DNA of 64,000 nucleotides from Synechococcus sp. MEDNS5 (GCF_014279875.1 NZ_CP047952.1:806001-870000), one strand, 5' to 3'. Counted from the first letter of the stretch, positions 26,981 through 35,634 are shown. The notes: generated by a model not told the origin, from the letters alone. Program-made: numbers and translations.

Positions 26981-27478
26981 GTGCTCAGAGCGATTCTTTC
27001 GAAGCCATTTCTCGCCGACGTGGGCTTACTTGTTCTTCGTGTCTTCACAGGAGCACTTCTGATTCATCACGGTTACGAGAAACTTGCCAATATCGAGAAT
27101 TTTGCTGATGCCTTCGTGCGTCCGCTGCACCTTCCATTTCCGATCGTGCTTTCTTACATCGCTGCTTTCTCCGAAATTGGTGGTAGCTGGCTCCTCATCA
27201 CCGGGCTTCTTACCCGCTTCGGTGCCCTTGCGATTCTGGGAACGATCACAGTGGCGATTTATCACGCAGTGATTACTGCAGGATTCAACATTTACCTGCT
27301 TGAGCTTCTCGGTCTTTACTTTGCGGCGGCTGCGGCCGTGCTCACAGTTGGTCCTGGTCGCCTGGCCATCGATGAATTGATCGTCCGCCGGTTCAATCCC
27401 GAAATGCGTCCTGAGACCAAAACTGCAGACGATGCTTTCGCCTCTTCGGACACGCTCGCTCAAGGTGCAGAAGCCTGA
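26981..27478 (+). CDS. DoxX-family membrane protein
   Basis: 165 residues, GTG start. Four hydrophobic helices. VLRVFTGALLIHHGYEKLAN and GGSWLLITGLLTRFGALAI fit DoxX. These are oxidoreductase-associated membrane proteins of loosely defined role. About 150 bases of intergenic sequence before it hold no gene. A strong terminator follows. Confidence 0.87.
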   Translation: MLRAILSKPFLADVGLLVLRVFTGALLIHHGYEKLANIENFADAFVRPLHLPFPIVLSYIAAFSEIGGSWLLITGLLTRFGALAILGTITVAIYHAVITAGFNIYLLELLGLYFAAAAAVLTVGPGRLAIDELIVRRFNPEMRPETKTADDAFASSDTLAQGAEA

Positions 27479-27512
27479 TGCCACCACTGGCTTTTTGAAC
27501 TAACCATTGACT

Positions 27513-27544
27513 GGACTGAAGTTCTTGCTTCAGTCCTTTTTTTT
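27513..27544 (+). terminator. Rho-independent terminator after the DoxX gene
   Basis: A perfect 9-bp stem (27513-27521 with 27528-27536), a 6-base loop, and eight T residues. Confidence 0.93.
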
Positions 27545-27552
27545 CGATTGGA

Positions 27553-27735
27553 ATGATGGACTCGATGAATGCTCCCACGATCAGCTTGCTGATCTTCGGT
27601 GCGCTCTTCGCTGCATTGCAGATCTGGTGGATCGGTTCGCTGATGGTGAGAAATCGGCGACGTGCGGGCGAGCGGCCCCTCACGACATCACAATTCCGAC
27701 AAGATCTTGAACGCATCTTCAAGAACAAAGCTTGA
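27553..27735 (+). CDS. Small single-pass membrane protein
   Basis: 60 residues with one helix (ISLLIFGALFAALQIWWIGSL) and a basic cytoplasmic tail. The start ATG is 9 bases after the T-run of the preceding terminator, so its promoter either overlaps the terminator or reads through it. Function unknown. Confidence 0.6.
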   Translation: MMDSMNAPTISLLIFGALFAALQIWWIGSLMVRNRRRAGERPLTTSQFRQDLERIFKNKA

Positions 27736-27747
27736 AGAGGCTTCCCG

Positions 27748-27903
27748 TCAGTAACTCGACTGAGGCAGGGTGAAGCCAGAGTTCATGTGCTGAACGTCGA
27801 GCATGACCCAGGTGAGCCACACCAGAAGAGCCACCACACCCGACCCAGCGGCGAAGCGTCCCAGATTGCGGATCAGAAGTTCAAAGACGCTGACTTCCTT
27901 CAT
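27748..27903 (-). CDS. Small single-pass membrane protein
   Basis: 51 residues from MKEVSVFELL with one helix (GSGVVALLVWLTWVML). It is divergent from the SRAP gene. Function unknown. Confidence 0.55.
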   Translation of the reverse strand: MKEVSVFELLIRNLGRFAAGSGVVALLVWLTWVMLDVQHMNSGFTLPQSSY

Positions 27904-27945
27904 CGAATCCGATCGTGTGATCACATCTTGCTCGATCGTGGTCTG

Positions 27946-28581
27946 ATGTGCGGTCGCTTCGCTCTCTCGATTCCGGTGTCGGACTTGCCGTTGCCCTTGC
28001 AGCAGCATCTCAGCCCGGAGCATCGGGAACGCTATGCACCCCGAGATCGGATCGCTCCCGGAGAACCTCTTCTGGTGCTCCGCCGGGACGAAAGGGACAC
28101 TTCTGCTGCCCTGATGCTCTGGGGCCTGATTCCCTCCTGGAGCAAGGACCCGGGAGGCGGGCCGAGACCCTTCAATGCCCGTGTGGAAACACTCGACGAC
28201 AAGGCCATGTTCCGGGGGGCCTGGCGTCACCGACGTTGTTTGATTCCAGCCAGTTGTTTCTTTGAAAAAGGCTGGCGGATTCGGAGGGTCGACCATCAAC
28301 CGTTCTGGCTTGCAGGCCTCTGGGAGCGCTGGCTCGGTGCTGATGGCAGCGAAATCGACAGTGTCACGATTCTCACCACCACTCCCAATGCGCTGATTCG
28401 ACCTCTGCACCCGCGCATGCCAGTGGTGATCCCTGCTGGGCTGGAGGATGGATGGATGGCGGCTGTTGATGGAGCGGGCTTAAGGGCTTTGCAGCCTTTG
28501 CTGGGTTGTTGGGATCCCACGGGTTGGATCAGGGATCGGCCTGCAGACAGGGACCAGCTCTCTCTCTTTGAGAGTCCCTAG
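27946..28581 (+). CDS. SRAP-domain protein (YedK/HMCES-like)
   Basis: 211 residues. The catalytic Cys2 is in MCGRF, followed by FNARVET, CLIPASCFFE and HPRMPVV, the standard SRAP residues. These proteins form a covalent thiazolidine crosslink with abasic sites in single-stranded DNA and protect them. Start chosen so that Cys is residue 2 after Met removal. The coding frame upstream is open but not family-like. Confidence 0.95.
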   Translation: MCGRFALSIPVSDLPLPLQQHLSPEHRERYAPRDRIAPGEPLLVLRRDERDTSAALMLWGLIPSWSKDPGGGPRPFNARVETLDDKAMFRGAWRHRRCLIPASCFFEKGWRIRRVDHQPFWLAGLWERWLGADGSEIDSVTILTTTPNALIRPLHPRMPVVIPAGLEDGWMAAVDGAGLRALQPLLGCWDPTGWIRDRPADRDQLSLFESP

Positions 28582-28649
28582 CCGTGTCGCAAGACACCGT
28601 TGCGAGCGTTGGCTGCCCTTAGGTTTTTGCGGCAGAGATTCGAAGAACC

Positions 28650-28964
28650 ATGCAGCTCTATTTCGTGATCGGCACGATTCCCGATATCGACAGTCAGCTT
28701 GATGTGTACAGGGAATTCATCAACTATTTCGAAGGAGGTTGTCAGAACGACTGTTTTGAAGGCTTTGAATTGATTCAGCGGGCTCACCTCCCTGGCCAAG
28801 GGCAGGTGGTAGCTCTGATGAAAGCCCGCGGTACAGAGGAACTGTTTCGCCACCTCGCCCCTTGGCGTGCCCAATTCGGCGTCGAGATGGAGATCACTCC
28901 CGCGATCAGTGATGCCGAGGTCGTCGCCAGTCACAAAGTGCTGTTCGCTTCGATGGAAGACTGA
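28650..28964 (+). CDS. Conserved hypothetical protein, DUF3303-like
   Basis: 104 residues. It reads FVIGTIPDIDSQLDVYREF, LMKARGTEELFRHLAPWR and the end SHKVLFASMED. The size and pattern recall small dimeric alpha/beta-barrel proteins such as DUF3303, but this is a weak similarity. Function unknown. Confidence 0.65.
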   Translation: MQLYFVIGTIPDIDSQLDVYREFINYFEGGCQNDCFEGFELIQRAHLPGQGQVVALMKARGTEELFRHLAPWRAQFGVEMEITPAISDAEVVASHKVLFASMED

Positions 28965-28965
28965 T

Positions 28966-29490
28966 TCAGTCTTTGCCCGGATGGGCCCGTGGGGCCTGAG
29001 ATTCGAGGAATCGATGACGCCAGCTGCGCTCCTGAAGTTCGGCTTCAGGAGTCCGTTCTTGGGGGAAGCTTTGGAGAAAGTCTTTGTCTTGGCAAGGAAC
29101 ATAGGGTCCTTGCTTCAGTTCGAAAATCACGGAGTCGCGCTCAAGAGCCACCAGCGTGTGGAATTGACCTTCGGCCACCTCCACCCCGCGGACAGGCCCG
29201 GATGCTGAGAGCGTCTCCGTCTGAAGAATCTCTCCCTCAGGGCTGAAGATCAGCAGGCCGATCGCTCCCTGCAGAACAAGAAAGCACTCGAAACCTGCCC
29301 CCTCCTGATCGCGAAGATGACGATGGGGACAGACGTAGGTGCCGGGTTGCAGCACGTTGAGAAAGCGCTGAACCGGTTCAGTCTCCTTGTGGAAGTTGTG
29401 GTTGAAACGTTGCCGTGGTCGCTGGGCGGCTTCCTCGGAAAGAGCGTTGAACAAGGTCTGATCGATGCGCTGGATCGGAGATCGGCTCAT
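28966..29490 (-). CDS. WbuC-family cupin metalloprotein
   Basis: 174 residues. The cupin metal site starts with CPHRH, and the second cupin block ends in QFHTLVALERDSVIFELK. The opening RQRFNHNFH and VQRFLNVLQPGTYV is typical of the WbuC family, known beside polysaccharide genes but enzymatically unassigned. Its ATG overlaps the upstream stop (ATGA). Confidence 0.88.
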   Translation of the reverse strand: MSRSPIQRIDQTLFNALSEEAAQRPRQRFNHNFHKETEPVQRFLNVLQPGTYVCPHRHLRDQEGAGFECFLVLQGAIGLLIFSPEGEILQTETLSASGPVRGVEVAEGQFHTLVALERDSVIFELKQGPYVPCQDKDFLQSFPQERTPEAELQERSWRHRFLESQAPRAHPGKD

Positions 29491-29657
29491 TGGCGCTGCT
29501 CCCGCAAGCGGCGCATGGAATTGCGGGGCATCAGTCTGTTGTCTTTCAGGGACGGCATCCCGTCGTTGGGACGTTTGGCGCGTGGGTGATAACCGATGAG
29601 GGCAATGCCGATCAGCATCAGCAGAATCGCTGCGCCGGCCCGAAACACCCGAAACAT
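29487..29657 (-). CDS. Small single-pass membrane protein between phosphatase and cupin
   Basis: 56 residues with one N-terminal helix (AGAAILLMLIGIALIGY) and a highly basic tail. It overlaps the cupin by 4 bases (ATGA) and the phosphatase stop by one base (TGATG), so all three are translationally coupled. This linkage makes it a convincing gene in spite of its size. Confidence 0.65.
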   Translation of the reverse strand: MFRVFRAGAAILLMLIGIALIGYHPRAKRPNDGMPSLKDNRLMPRNSMRRLREQRQ

Positions 29658-30109
29658 CAGTGGCCTGTGATCAACGCGTTGATGAGTTGATCGACCTGGT
29701 GTTGCAGAAGCGCGATCGGATCATCACCGGCGACGACCTCGTCGAGATCCTTCACGCTCCAGAAGCGGATCTTTGCTTCCAGATCTGGGAACAACTCACG
29801 CACCATCGGTCTGTGGGCATCGGCATCCACGGCCACCACCACATCGGCTTGTTCCACGTCATCTCGGCTTACCTGACGGGGCATCGCCAGTTGGGTTGGA
29901 TCAATGGCTACACCATGTTGCTGCAATGCAATCTGGGCCTCGACGGCCATCGCTCCGATGTTGCCGTTGTCGGATGTCACCTTCAGACCGGCTGATACGG
30001 CGTGAACGTCATCGTCATGGCCCTGGAGGACGATCTGATGGTTGAACCAGAGTTCCGAGAAGCGGCTGCGGAAATAATTGCCGGTGCAGAGGAAGAGAAC
30101 GGTTCGCAT
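29657..30109 (-). CDS. Low-molecular-weight protein phosphatase family protein
   Basis: 150 residues. The P-loop CTGNYFRSR at residues 8-16 gives the CX5R signature. The general-acid DP motif expected near residue 120 is not clear: the region reads SVKDLDE. It may be a phosphatase or a related ArsC-like enzyme with altered chemistry. First gene of the phosphatase/TM/WbuC operon. Confidence 0.88.
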   Translation of the reverse strand: MRTVLFLCTGNYFRSRFSELWFNHQIVLQGHDDDVHAVSAGLKVTSDNGNIGAMAVEAQIALQQHGVAIDPTQLAMPRQVSRDDVEQADVVVAVDADAHRPMVRELFPDLEAKIRFWSVKDLDEVVAGDDPIALLQHQVDQLINALITGH

Positions 30110-30117
30110 CGCCGCGT

Positions 30118-30627
30118 TCAGGAGAGAGGGTCTGCAGGAGATGCGCGCACCACGCCCTGTTCCAGGGGAAGCAGGTCATCGTCATCGGTGGCCCGACTGC
30201 GAACCGGTGCGCTGAATCCCCTGGCGCGGGCATTCTTGACCTCAAAAGGCCCCGGAGTGCCGGTGGGGACGGCCAATCGCAAAGCAAAGGGATGCTCTCC
30301 AGGCTCCACATCACCGATGGATCCCACCCGGGTGCGGTTCTGAAGAACGGGCTCGCCGCTGCGGTCGAGGATCCGGGCATACACGTCGGTATCAACGACC
30401 GCACGCCGTCCGGGGTTGTTCACCATGCCGCTCAGCACGTAGCAGCTGGCCCCTTCCGGACTGGTGATGGTGGGCCTGCTGGCCGCTGAGGGACTGGGCT
30501 GGGCCCCCGGATCCGCGGCATCACAGGGAGCCAGCGAAACGCCCGTGAGGGGCAGGTCTGCGGCGAGGGCCGGCTGAGCCACAAGCATTAACAGCGCGAT
30601 CACTCCGGCAGCAAGAACTTTGGCCAT
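30118..30627 (-). CDS. Secreted hypothetical protein
   Basis: 169 residues with a clean signal peptide (VLAAGVIALLMLVAQPALAA). The mature part has two Cys and a beta-rich domain (CYVLSGMVNNPGRRAVVDTD). Related to nothing I recognise. It follows the previous minus-strand gene after 3 bases. Confidence 0.75.
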   Translation of the reverse strand: MAKVLAAGVIALLMLVAQPALAADLPLTGVSLAPCDAADPGAQPSPSAASRPTITSPEGASCYVLSGMVNNPGRRAVVDTDVYARILDRSGEPVLQNRTRVGSIGDVEPGEHPFALRLAVPTGTPGPFEVKNARARGFSAPVRSRATDDDDLLPLEQGVVRASPADPLS

Positions 30628-30630
30628 GGC

Positions 30631-30873
30631 TCAGCGCTGCAGGCCGGCCACGGTGTCGGTGAGCTCAGCCACATCGGAAAGACCGTTCACGTCGAACCAG
30701 GGAGCTGTGGCCCAGCTGAATCCCTCCCCGAAGGTGTTGTCCGGCGCTGTGATGTACCAATGACAGTTCACATCAGGGACGTCAACAGCGCACTGGGACC
30801 AATCGTTCTGCCACTGAGGGACCTGCACCCACATCACAGCGGCGAAGAGCAGGGAGAGAAGGCTTCTCAGCAC
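30631..30873 (-). CDS. Small exported hypothetical protein, GTG start
   Basis: 80 residues from GTG at 30873. The short hydrophobic start (LRSLLSLLFAAVMWV) would be lost if the internal ATG were used. A CAVDVPDVNCHW block gives two Cys. It is directly followed by another secreted-protein gene. Function unknown. Confidence 0.65.
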   Translation of the reverse strand: MLRSLLSLLFAAVMWVQVPQWQNDWSQCAVDVPDVNCHWYITAPDNTFGEGFSWATAPWFDVNGLSDVAELTDTVAGLQR

Positions 30874-30985
30874 GGGACCCAAGCAGGATGGCTGGACGCT
30901 ACCAGGGTTCTGCTGGGCCTGCGAGCACTGCGGCATTCCTCTCGCTAGGACTTGTGAAGTGATTCGTCTCCGACGCCACCCCCGC

Positions 30986-31792
30986 ATGCAAAGTCCATCG
31001 CCGATGCGTTCTGTCAACTCCGGAGGTCCGGAGGGGGGCTTGGTGGCCATCGTGGCCCTTGTTCTGGCTGGGCTGCTGCTGCTTGCGCAGTCTCTTTTTG
31101 TGGTTCCCGCCGGCGAAGTGGCGGTGATCACCACCCTGGGCAAGGTGAGCGGGACGCCGCGGCAACCGGGGCTGAATGTGAAAGCGCCCCTGGTTCAGCA
31201 GGTGTGGCCGTTCAGCATCCGCACCCAGGTGCGGCCTGAGAATTTCGCCACGCTCACGAAGGATCTTCAGGTGATCCAGGCCACAGCCACCATCAAGTAC
31301 GCCCTGCGCCCTGATGAAGCGGGTCGGGTTTACAGCACGATTGCCAGCAGCGACCGGGATGTGTATCCGCGGATCATTCAGCCCTCCCTCTTGAAAGCGC
31401 TCAAGTCTGTGTTCTCGCAGTACGAGTTGGTCACGATCGCTTCGGAGTGGAACGACATCTCTGCACTGGTGGCCAGCACCGTGGCCGAGGAACTTGATCA
31501 GTTCGATTACGTGAAAGTGGTGGGACTTGATCTCACCGGTCTTGAGATCGCCGAGGAATACCGGGCGGCGATTGAGCAGAAGCAGATCGCTGAACAGCAG
31601 CTTCTGCGGGCGCAGACCGAGGTGAAGATCGCTGAACAGGAGGCCCTTCGCTACGACACGTTGAACAAAAGCCTTGATGACCAGGTGTTGTACAAGCTCT
31701 TCCTTGACAAGTGGGATGGTCAGACTCAAGTGGTTCCTGGGCTGCCGGGAGTTGCCGGAGGGACTCCGCCGGTGATCGTTGGCCGGCGATGA
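30986..31792 (+). CDS. SPFH/prohibitin-family membrane protein
   Basis: 268 residues. N-terminal helix (GLVAIVALVLAGLLLLAQSL), then the PHB domain with VPAGEVAVITTLGKVSG and VQATATIKYALRP-like strands, then a helical EQQLLRAQTEVKIAEQEAL region. These proteins oligomerise as membrane scaffolds near proteases. Other starts: GTG at 30959, ATG at 31004. Confidence 0.9.
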   Translation: MQSPSPMRSVNSGGPEGGLVAIVALVLAGLLLLAQSLFVVPAGEVAVITTLGKVSGTPRQPGLNVKAPLVQQVWPFSIRTQVRPENFATLTKDLQVIQATATIKYALRPDEAGRVYSTIASSDRDVYPRIIQPSLLKALKSVFSQYELVTIASEWNDISALVASTVAEELDQFDYVKVVGLDLTGLEIAEEYRAAIEQKQIAEQQLLRAQTEVKIAEQEALRYDTLNKSLDDQVLYKLFLDKWDGQTQVVPGLPGVAGGTPPVIVGRR

Positions 31793-31806
31793 ATCGCTTG
31801 TAGCGC

Positions 31807-32280
31807 ATGCCTCGTCTTGACCCAGGGCTGATTCTTCCGCCTCTCATCACCAATGTGTTTCCAGGGCGTCGTCTGGCGCTCTGGTTGTTCATCCCGCTGA
31901 TGCTGGTGACCCTTTGGCGCAGTCAGCATCACCTGCTGGCTGCCGATGGTGGTGCGCAGTCGATCGCCCACATTCCCCTGAATGCCTACTCAGAACCTGC
32001 GGCTGCCACCATCGTGGGGCTGTTCGCTCTCTGGGGTCTAAGTCAGCTGATTCTGGCGTTTCTGCAACTGCTGGTTCTGCTGCGCTACCGAGGCATGATT
32101 CCCCTGTTTTATCTGCTCACATTGATCGAATACGGCGTGAGAGCCCTTTACATGCCGGCGTTGCGTCCGATCCCGACCACGGCCACAGCTCCGGGCGCCG
32201 TGATCAATGGCCCCATGGCCGCCGTTTCTCTTGCGCTGTTGCTTCTCAGCATCTGGCCCAGGCGAGAGGTCTCCGCATGA
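31807..32280 (+). CDS. Polytopic membrane protein of unknown function
   Basis: 157 residues with four hydrophobic helices (LALWLFIPLMLVTLW, TIVGLFALWGLSQLILAFLQ and others). Downstream of the SPFH gene and overlapping the next small gene by 4 bases. Function unknown. Confidence 0.75.
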   Translation: MPRLDPGLILPPLITNVFPGRRLALWLFIPLMLVTLWRSQHHLLAADGGAQSIAHIPLNAYSEPAAATIVGLFALWGLSQLILAFLQLLVLLRYRGMIPLFYLLTLIEYGVRALYMPALRPIPTTATAPGAVINGPMAAVSLALLLLSIWPRREVSA

Positions 32281-32453
32281 CGCAGCGCACAGCCACCGGT
32301 CTTGTTTTGGTGCTCCTGGTGGGTCTGATCACCCACTGCGCATCCCAGGTGCAGACGCGCGTGCGCTACCGAGTGCTGCCTCAGCAGGGTCCAGGCAGGC
32401 CTCTTCCGGTTCCTGTGCGTCATCCATCGCCCAAGCCCGGTTTGCTCCTGTGA
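32277..32453 (+). CDS. Small exported hypothetical protein
   Basis: 58 residues with an N-terminal hydrophobic segment ending near a Cys (VLVLLVGLITHCASQ), so it may be a small lipoprotein. The ATGA overlap with the upstream membrane protein supports it. Function unknown. Confidence 0.6.
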   Translation: MTQRTATGLVLVLLVGLITHCASQVQTRVRYRVLPQQGPGRPLPVPVRHPSPKPGLLL

Positions 32454-32521
32454 GGGGGCCTTGGGCACGGGAAGAAATTCCAACGTATCTCCCGATACAC
32501 GGCTGGTGCTCCTACTGATGA

Positions 32522-32542
32522 AGAACCCCTTCTGGAGGTTCT
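32522..32542 (+). promoter_or_regulatory. Leader hairpin covering the ribosome binding site of the Nif11-like gene
   Basis: A 6-bp stem (32522-32527 with 32537-32542) extends past one mismatch by another pair. The GGAGG Shine-Dalgarno at 32534-32538 lies partly in the right arm and ends 8 bases before the ATG. Folding could limit translation. Confidence 0.4.
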
Positions 32543-32546
32543 GACC

Positions 32547-32720
32547 ATGTCGATGAAACAGCTGGAGACGTTCTTGGCTAAAGCCAGTGGCAATGACGAC
32601 ATCCGACGCGAATTGGACCATTGCGATGGCGACACGATCTGTGTCGCCAAAGTGGGTCTGCGCCATGGCCACAAGTTTTCTGCCGCCAACTACAGCCGCT
32701 GGCAGAGAGAACACGGCTGA
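32547..32720 (+). CDS. Nif11-like small protein
   Basis: 57 residues. The N-terminal MSMKQLETFLAKASGND and the later HGHKFSAANYSRWQREH fit the Nif11 domain seen in leader peptides and in free-standing marine Synechococcus proteins. There is no double-Gly cleavage site and no modification enzyme nearby, so a ribosomal-natural-product precursor role is not supported. Strong GGAGG ribosome binding site. Confidence 0.75.
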   Translation: MSMKQLETFLAKASGNDDIRRELDHCDGDTICVAKVGLRHGHKFSAANYSRWQREHG

Positions 32721-32806
32721 AGTCCATCTGTGACGGCACGTTGACACAATCCACGGCAGCTGAAACAGCTCACTTACAACTGATGAGTCCCTGATTGAGA
32801 CCCCAT

Positions 32807-32965
32807 ATGGAGACCAGCTTCGGCAGGGACCTTGCCCGTTCGCTTGCGTTGATGCTTTTGGAATTGCAGGCTGAACTTGAGGAGTTCGCTCACCAAGTTG
32901 ACCTTCACCCAGATGCAGTGTCGTCAGCTGTTGAGAAGAGCCTGAGTTCTCAGGCTCCGCGGTAA
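32807..32965 (+). CDS. Possible small helical protein
   Basis: 52 residues, mainly helical (RSLALMLLELQAELEEFAHQ). Ends inside the 3' end of the convergent DCC protein gene (16-base overlap). No family recognised. Confidence 0.4.
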   Translation: METSFGRDLARSLALMLLELQAELEEFAHQVDLHPDAVSSAVEKSLSSQAPR

Positions 32966-33333
32966 TCGGGGTCGAGGGGAAGTCCCTTCAGGCCCAAGGC
33001 GATCTGCCGAGCTGCGAGGAGCCCTGGATAGAGAAGGTTCGCTCGCTTTGAATTGCTGAACACGCCATGAAGAACCCGCAGGAGTGGATCGCTCGGGGTG
33101 AGATTCCGGCACAGCATGGTGATGGCTTCGCTGCCATGCCAGATCTGCTCACCGTCCATCAGTACGGCGCCGTTGCTGATGTTGTAACCGCGCCTCCTGA
33201 GCATGGCTCTGAGTTCATGATCGCTGCGGCCGTCACGGATCACGAGGTCGGGCACACCCCCGAGCAGCTCGCTGCGAAGGGCAAAATGCCGACAGAACGG
33301 ACAACCGCCGTCGTAAACAAGAGTGAAAGGCAT
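32950..33333 (-). CDS. DCC-family thiol-disulfide oxidoreductase-like protein (DUF393)
   Basis: 127 residues. LVYDGGCPFCRHFA contains the YDG-x-CPFC motif that names the family. The rest matches the DUF393 layout with a C-terminal LLYPGLLAARQIALG. Likely a redox protein; the partner is unknown. Confidence 0.9.
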   Translation of the reverse strand: MPFTLVYDGGCPFCRHFALRSELLGGVPDLVIRDGRSDHELRAMLRRRGYNISNGAVLMDGEQIWHGSEAITMLCRNLTPSDPLLRVLHGVFSNSKRANLLYPGLLAARQIALGLKGLPLDPDYRGA

Positions 33334-33461
33334 GAAGCCATTCTGACGTGCTCTGCGAGCTTTCAGCCGCTGCTCATCCAGTTTTCAGTGCCATTTCTCT
33401 AGGGCGGGTCGAGGCTCAAGCCACGGGGACGATCGCTCCCCGATCTGTTCGGGAGCCTCCC

Positions 33462-33626
33462 ATGACTGACTACGAAGTTCATCTACGCCGCTACGGCGGT
33501 TCCATGCACGGCCCGATGATCATCAGGCTGGAAGCAGCAGACCCCGTGCAGGCCCAGCGTGCTGCCCGCGATCTCTGCCCCGGTGCGGTGGTCACTCGCG
33601 TTGAGCCGACCTTTTCAATCCGCTGA
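33462..33626 (+). CDS. Small conserved hypothetical protein
   Basis: 54 residues from MTDYEVHLRRYGG. GGGAG lies upstream at good spacing. An alpha/beta pattern, one Cys. Function unknown. Confidence 0.6.
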   Translation: MTDYEVHLRRYGGSMHGPMIIRLEAADPVQAQRAARDLCPGAVVTRVEPTFSIR

Positions 33627-33691
33627 ACGGCCTGTTTCACCCTGAACGGTAGGTTGAGCTCATTACAACGATCGGATCGCTCGTCCCTGGA

Positions 33692-34009
33692 ATGGCAGAC
33701 AAGGAACTCCTCAGAGAAGTGGCGCTTGAGCTCTGGAGCTCGGTGAAAAAGCTGCGCCCGGGTCTGCCACGGGAATCACGACTGGAGCTCACCCTCAAGG
33801 CTCTGATGGTGATTGGCGATCTGAGCGATCAGATTCAGGCCGCGGTGGTGGTGGGGCTGATTGCCGAGCAGGAGCCTCCTGAGAGTGAGCCCGAGGGACA
33901 GGATGTCACCCTCAATGAGGAGAGCTCCGCCTCCAGTGCTGGTTCTGAAGTTGAGCAGACCCCTGACGGGCGCAGGGTTGTGCGCCGTCGATCCAGGTCT
34001 GGGAGCTGA
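33692..34009 (+). CDS. Conserved marine picocyanobacterial protein, TIGR03894-like
   Basis: 105 residues. A helical N-terminus (KELLREVALELWSSVKKLR, LTLKALMVIGDLSDQIQA) and a disordered acidic tail ending in RRRSRSGS. I think it resembles TIGR03894, a picocyanobacterial family without known function, but this is from memory of the pattern. Confidence 0.65.
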   Translation: MADKELLREVALELWSSVKKLRPGLPRESRLELTLKALMVIGDLSDQIQAAVVVGLIAEQEPPESEPEGQDVTLNEESSASSAGSEVEQTPDGRRVVRRRSRSGS

Positions 34010-34021
34010 GCCCACAGGTTG

Positions 34022-35530
34022 TTATGGCATGGAAGCCAGTACGGCTTCCCCCTGACGGTTGATCTCCTGGGCAAATTCGGTCCATAGGCCCTGACCCCAG
34101 TAGCGGAAGCAACTGGTTTCCAGCAGCAACACATGCAACAGGGCCTGTTGATAGGCAGAGCTGGCGGTCACCGATGGATCCGCTGCAACAGTCGCGTCGA
34201 AGCGCTGATGAAAGCGTGCGCTCAAGGCCTGCATCGGGTCCAGCACATTGCTGTAGCCATCCACCCAGCTGAGGTTGCTGGTCCAGGACGCTCCTTCCAT
34301 CGAAAACCCTTCCCCAAGGGATGTGAGCTTCGCAATCGCTGAGGTCATCGCTTCAGGTTGAACGGCATCACCGACCTCCTGCCAAAGCCTGTGCTGCTGC
34401 ACGGCCTGAATCCGGGGAAAGTCCTTGTCTTCCACGCCGATGGCATCGAGATGCGCCAGATACTCCGACCCATTGAGCGCTGTGACGTTGCCTTCCCCAT
34501 CCCGGACCCGGCGGCTGGCCTGACGGAACGCCTCGGGAAACTCGTTCATCATCACGCCGCCGTTCTCCCCATCGGCGATCTGGCTCACCAGTGATGGCAC
34601 GGTCTTGCCACTGAGCTGCTGCGATCCCAGCCCCATGGCTTCGTAACACGGCTGCATCTGGCCCACCAACTTGGTGTCGGATCCCTGGGTCTTGATCAGC
34701 ACTGTGATGCTGAGCTCTTCGCCGCGGGAGTTTCTGGCAATGAGCTGATTGGGGAGGTAACGCTGGGCATGATCGAGGGGGGTGCCGTTGCACTGCTCCA
34801 CGCTGTGCTCCTGCACCAACATCCAGCGATAACCGGATTCCTTCAGAGCCTTCACCAGAGCAAAAAGGGTGTCGGGGTGATTGGGGAGGTGCATCTCCGG
34901 AAGGGAGAACCCCTGCACCCGCTGCAACGCCTCGTCGCCAAAGAGATCGGCGAATTGGTGGTGCCAGGCGCTGATCTGCAAGGCCAGATCCGGAATCGGG
35001 GTGGAGGGTGCGACGGCATGGCTCCAGAACGTGCCGAGCCACTCCACATGGCCCTGCATCTGGTGATCACAGGCGAGGTAGCGGAGGGCCTCGGTGATGT
35101 CATCACGGCCCATTTGCTCCACGCCCCAGAGCAGATTGCCGGAATAATCGAGCATGATTTTGGGATTGCAGCCTTCGCTGATCAGTTCGGGGATCAGCTC
35201 TGCCATGCGCCGGTAGCACTGAGCGAAGGGCTCGGCGTTGTGGTTGTCCCCCTCCCCTGGTCGATCGAACATGTACTGAAGGTGGGAGAGCAGAGCTCCA
35301 TCCGCTCCTGCCGGCACTGTGGGTTGATGCATGTGCAGGGCACAGGCGAAGGCGGCCTGTTGGCCTTCGAGAGTGCTGTTGATTTGTGAAATCCATGGCC
35401 TGGAGCGATTCAGCCTGAGGGACTGGATGGTCTGCTCCCGCCCGGCGATTGGTGGCAACTGGTCAGGGTGCATGGAGTTTGAGAAAGGAATGCGGATGAG
35501 GCTCGGTTGGGCTGCGTTGGTGCTCCCCAT
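34022..35530 (-). CDS. Glycoside hydrolase family 57 protein
   Basis: 502 residues. CALHMHQPTVP gives the GH57 HQP opening motif, followed by SEGCNPKIMLDYSGNLLW and WLGTFWSHAVAP (the His-containing region 2 or 3). GH57 includes alpha-amylase, 4-alpha-glucanotransferase and branching enzymes, so a glycogen-related role is likely but unproved. An internal ATG at 35473 is also plausible as the start. Confidence 0.88.
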   Translation of the reverse strand: MGSTNAAQPSLIRIPFSNSMHPDQLPPIAGREQTIQSLRLNRSRPWISQINSTLEGQQAAFACALHMHQPTVPAGADGALLSHLQYMFDRPGEGDNHNAEPFAQCYRRMAELIPELISEGCNPKIMLDYSGNLLWGVEQMGRDDITEALRYLACDHQMQGHVEWLGTFWSHAVAPSTPIPDLALQISAWHHQFADLFGDEALQRVQGFSLPEMHLPNHPDTLFALVKALKESGYRWMLVQEHSVEQCNGTPLDHAQRYLPNQLIARNSRGEELSITVLIKTQGSDTKLVGQMQPCYEAMGLGSQQLSGKTVPSLVSQIADGENGGVMMNEFPEAFRQASRRVRDGEGNVTALNGSEYLAHLDAIGVEDKDFPRIQAVQQHRLWQEVGDAVQPEAMTSAIAKLTSLGEGFSMEGASWTSNLSWVDGYSNVLDPMQALSARFHQRFDATVAADPSVTASSAYQQALLHVLLLETSCFRYWGQGLWTEFAQEINRQGEAVLASMP

Positions 35531-35634
35531 CGGGTAGCGCAGAAGAAGAATCCGCCAGGCCTGCCTCGGAACGTCAACCTGAGCGTGAATGCGTGTCTAA
35601 GTCTGTAAGTGAGTAGGTCAGTGGAGCTTGATCG

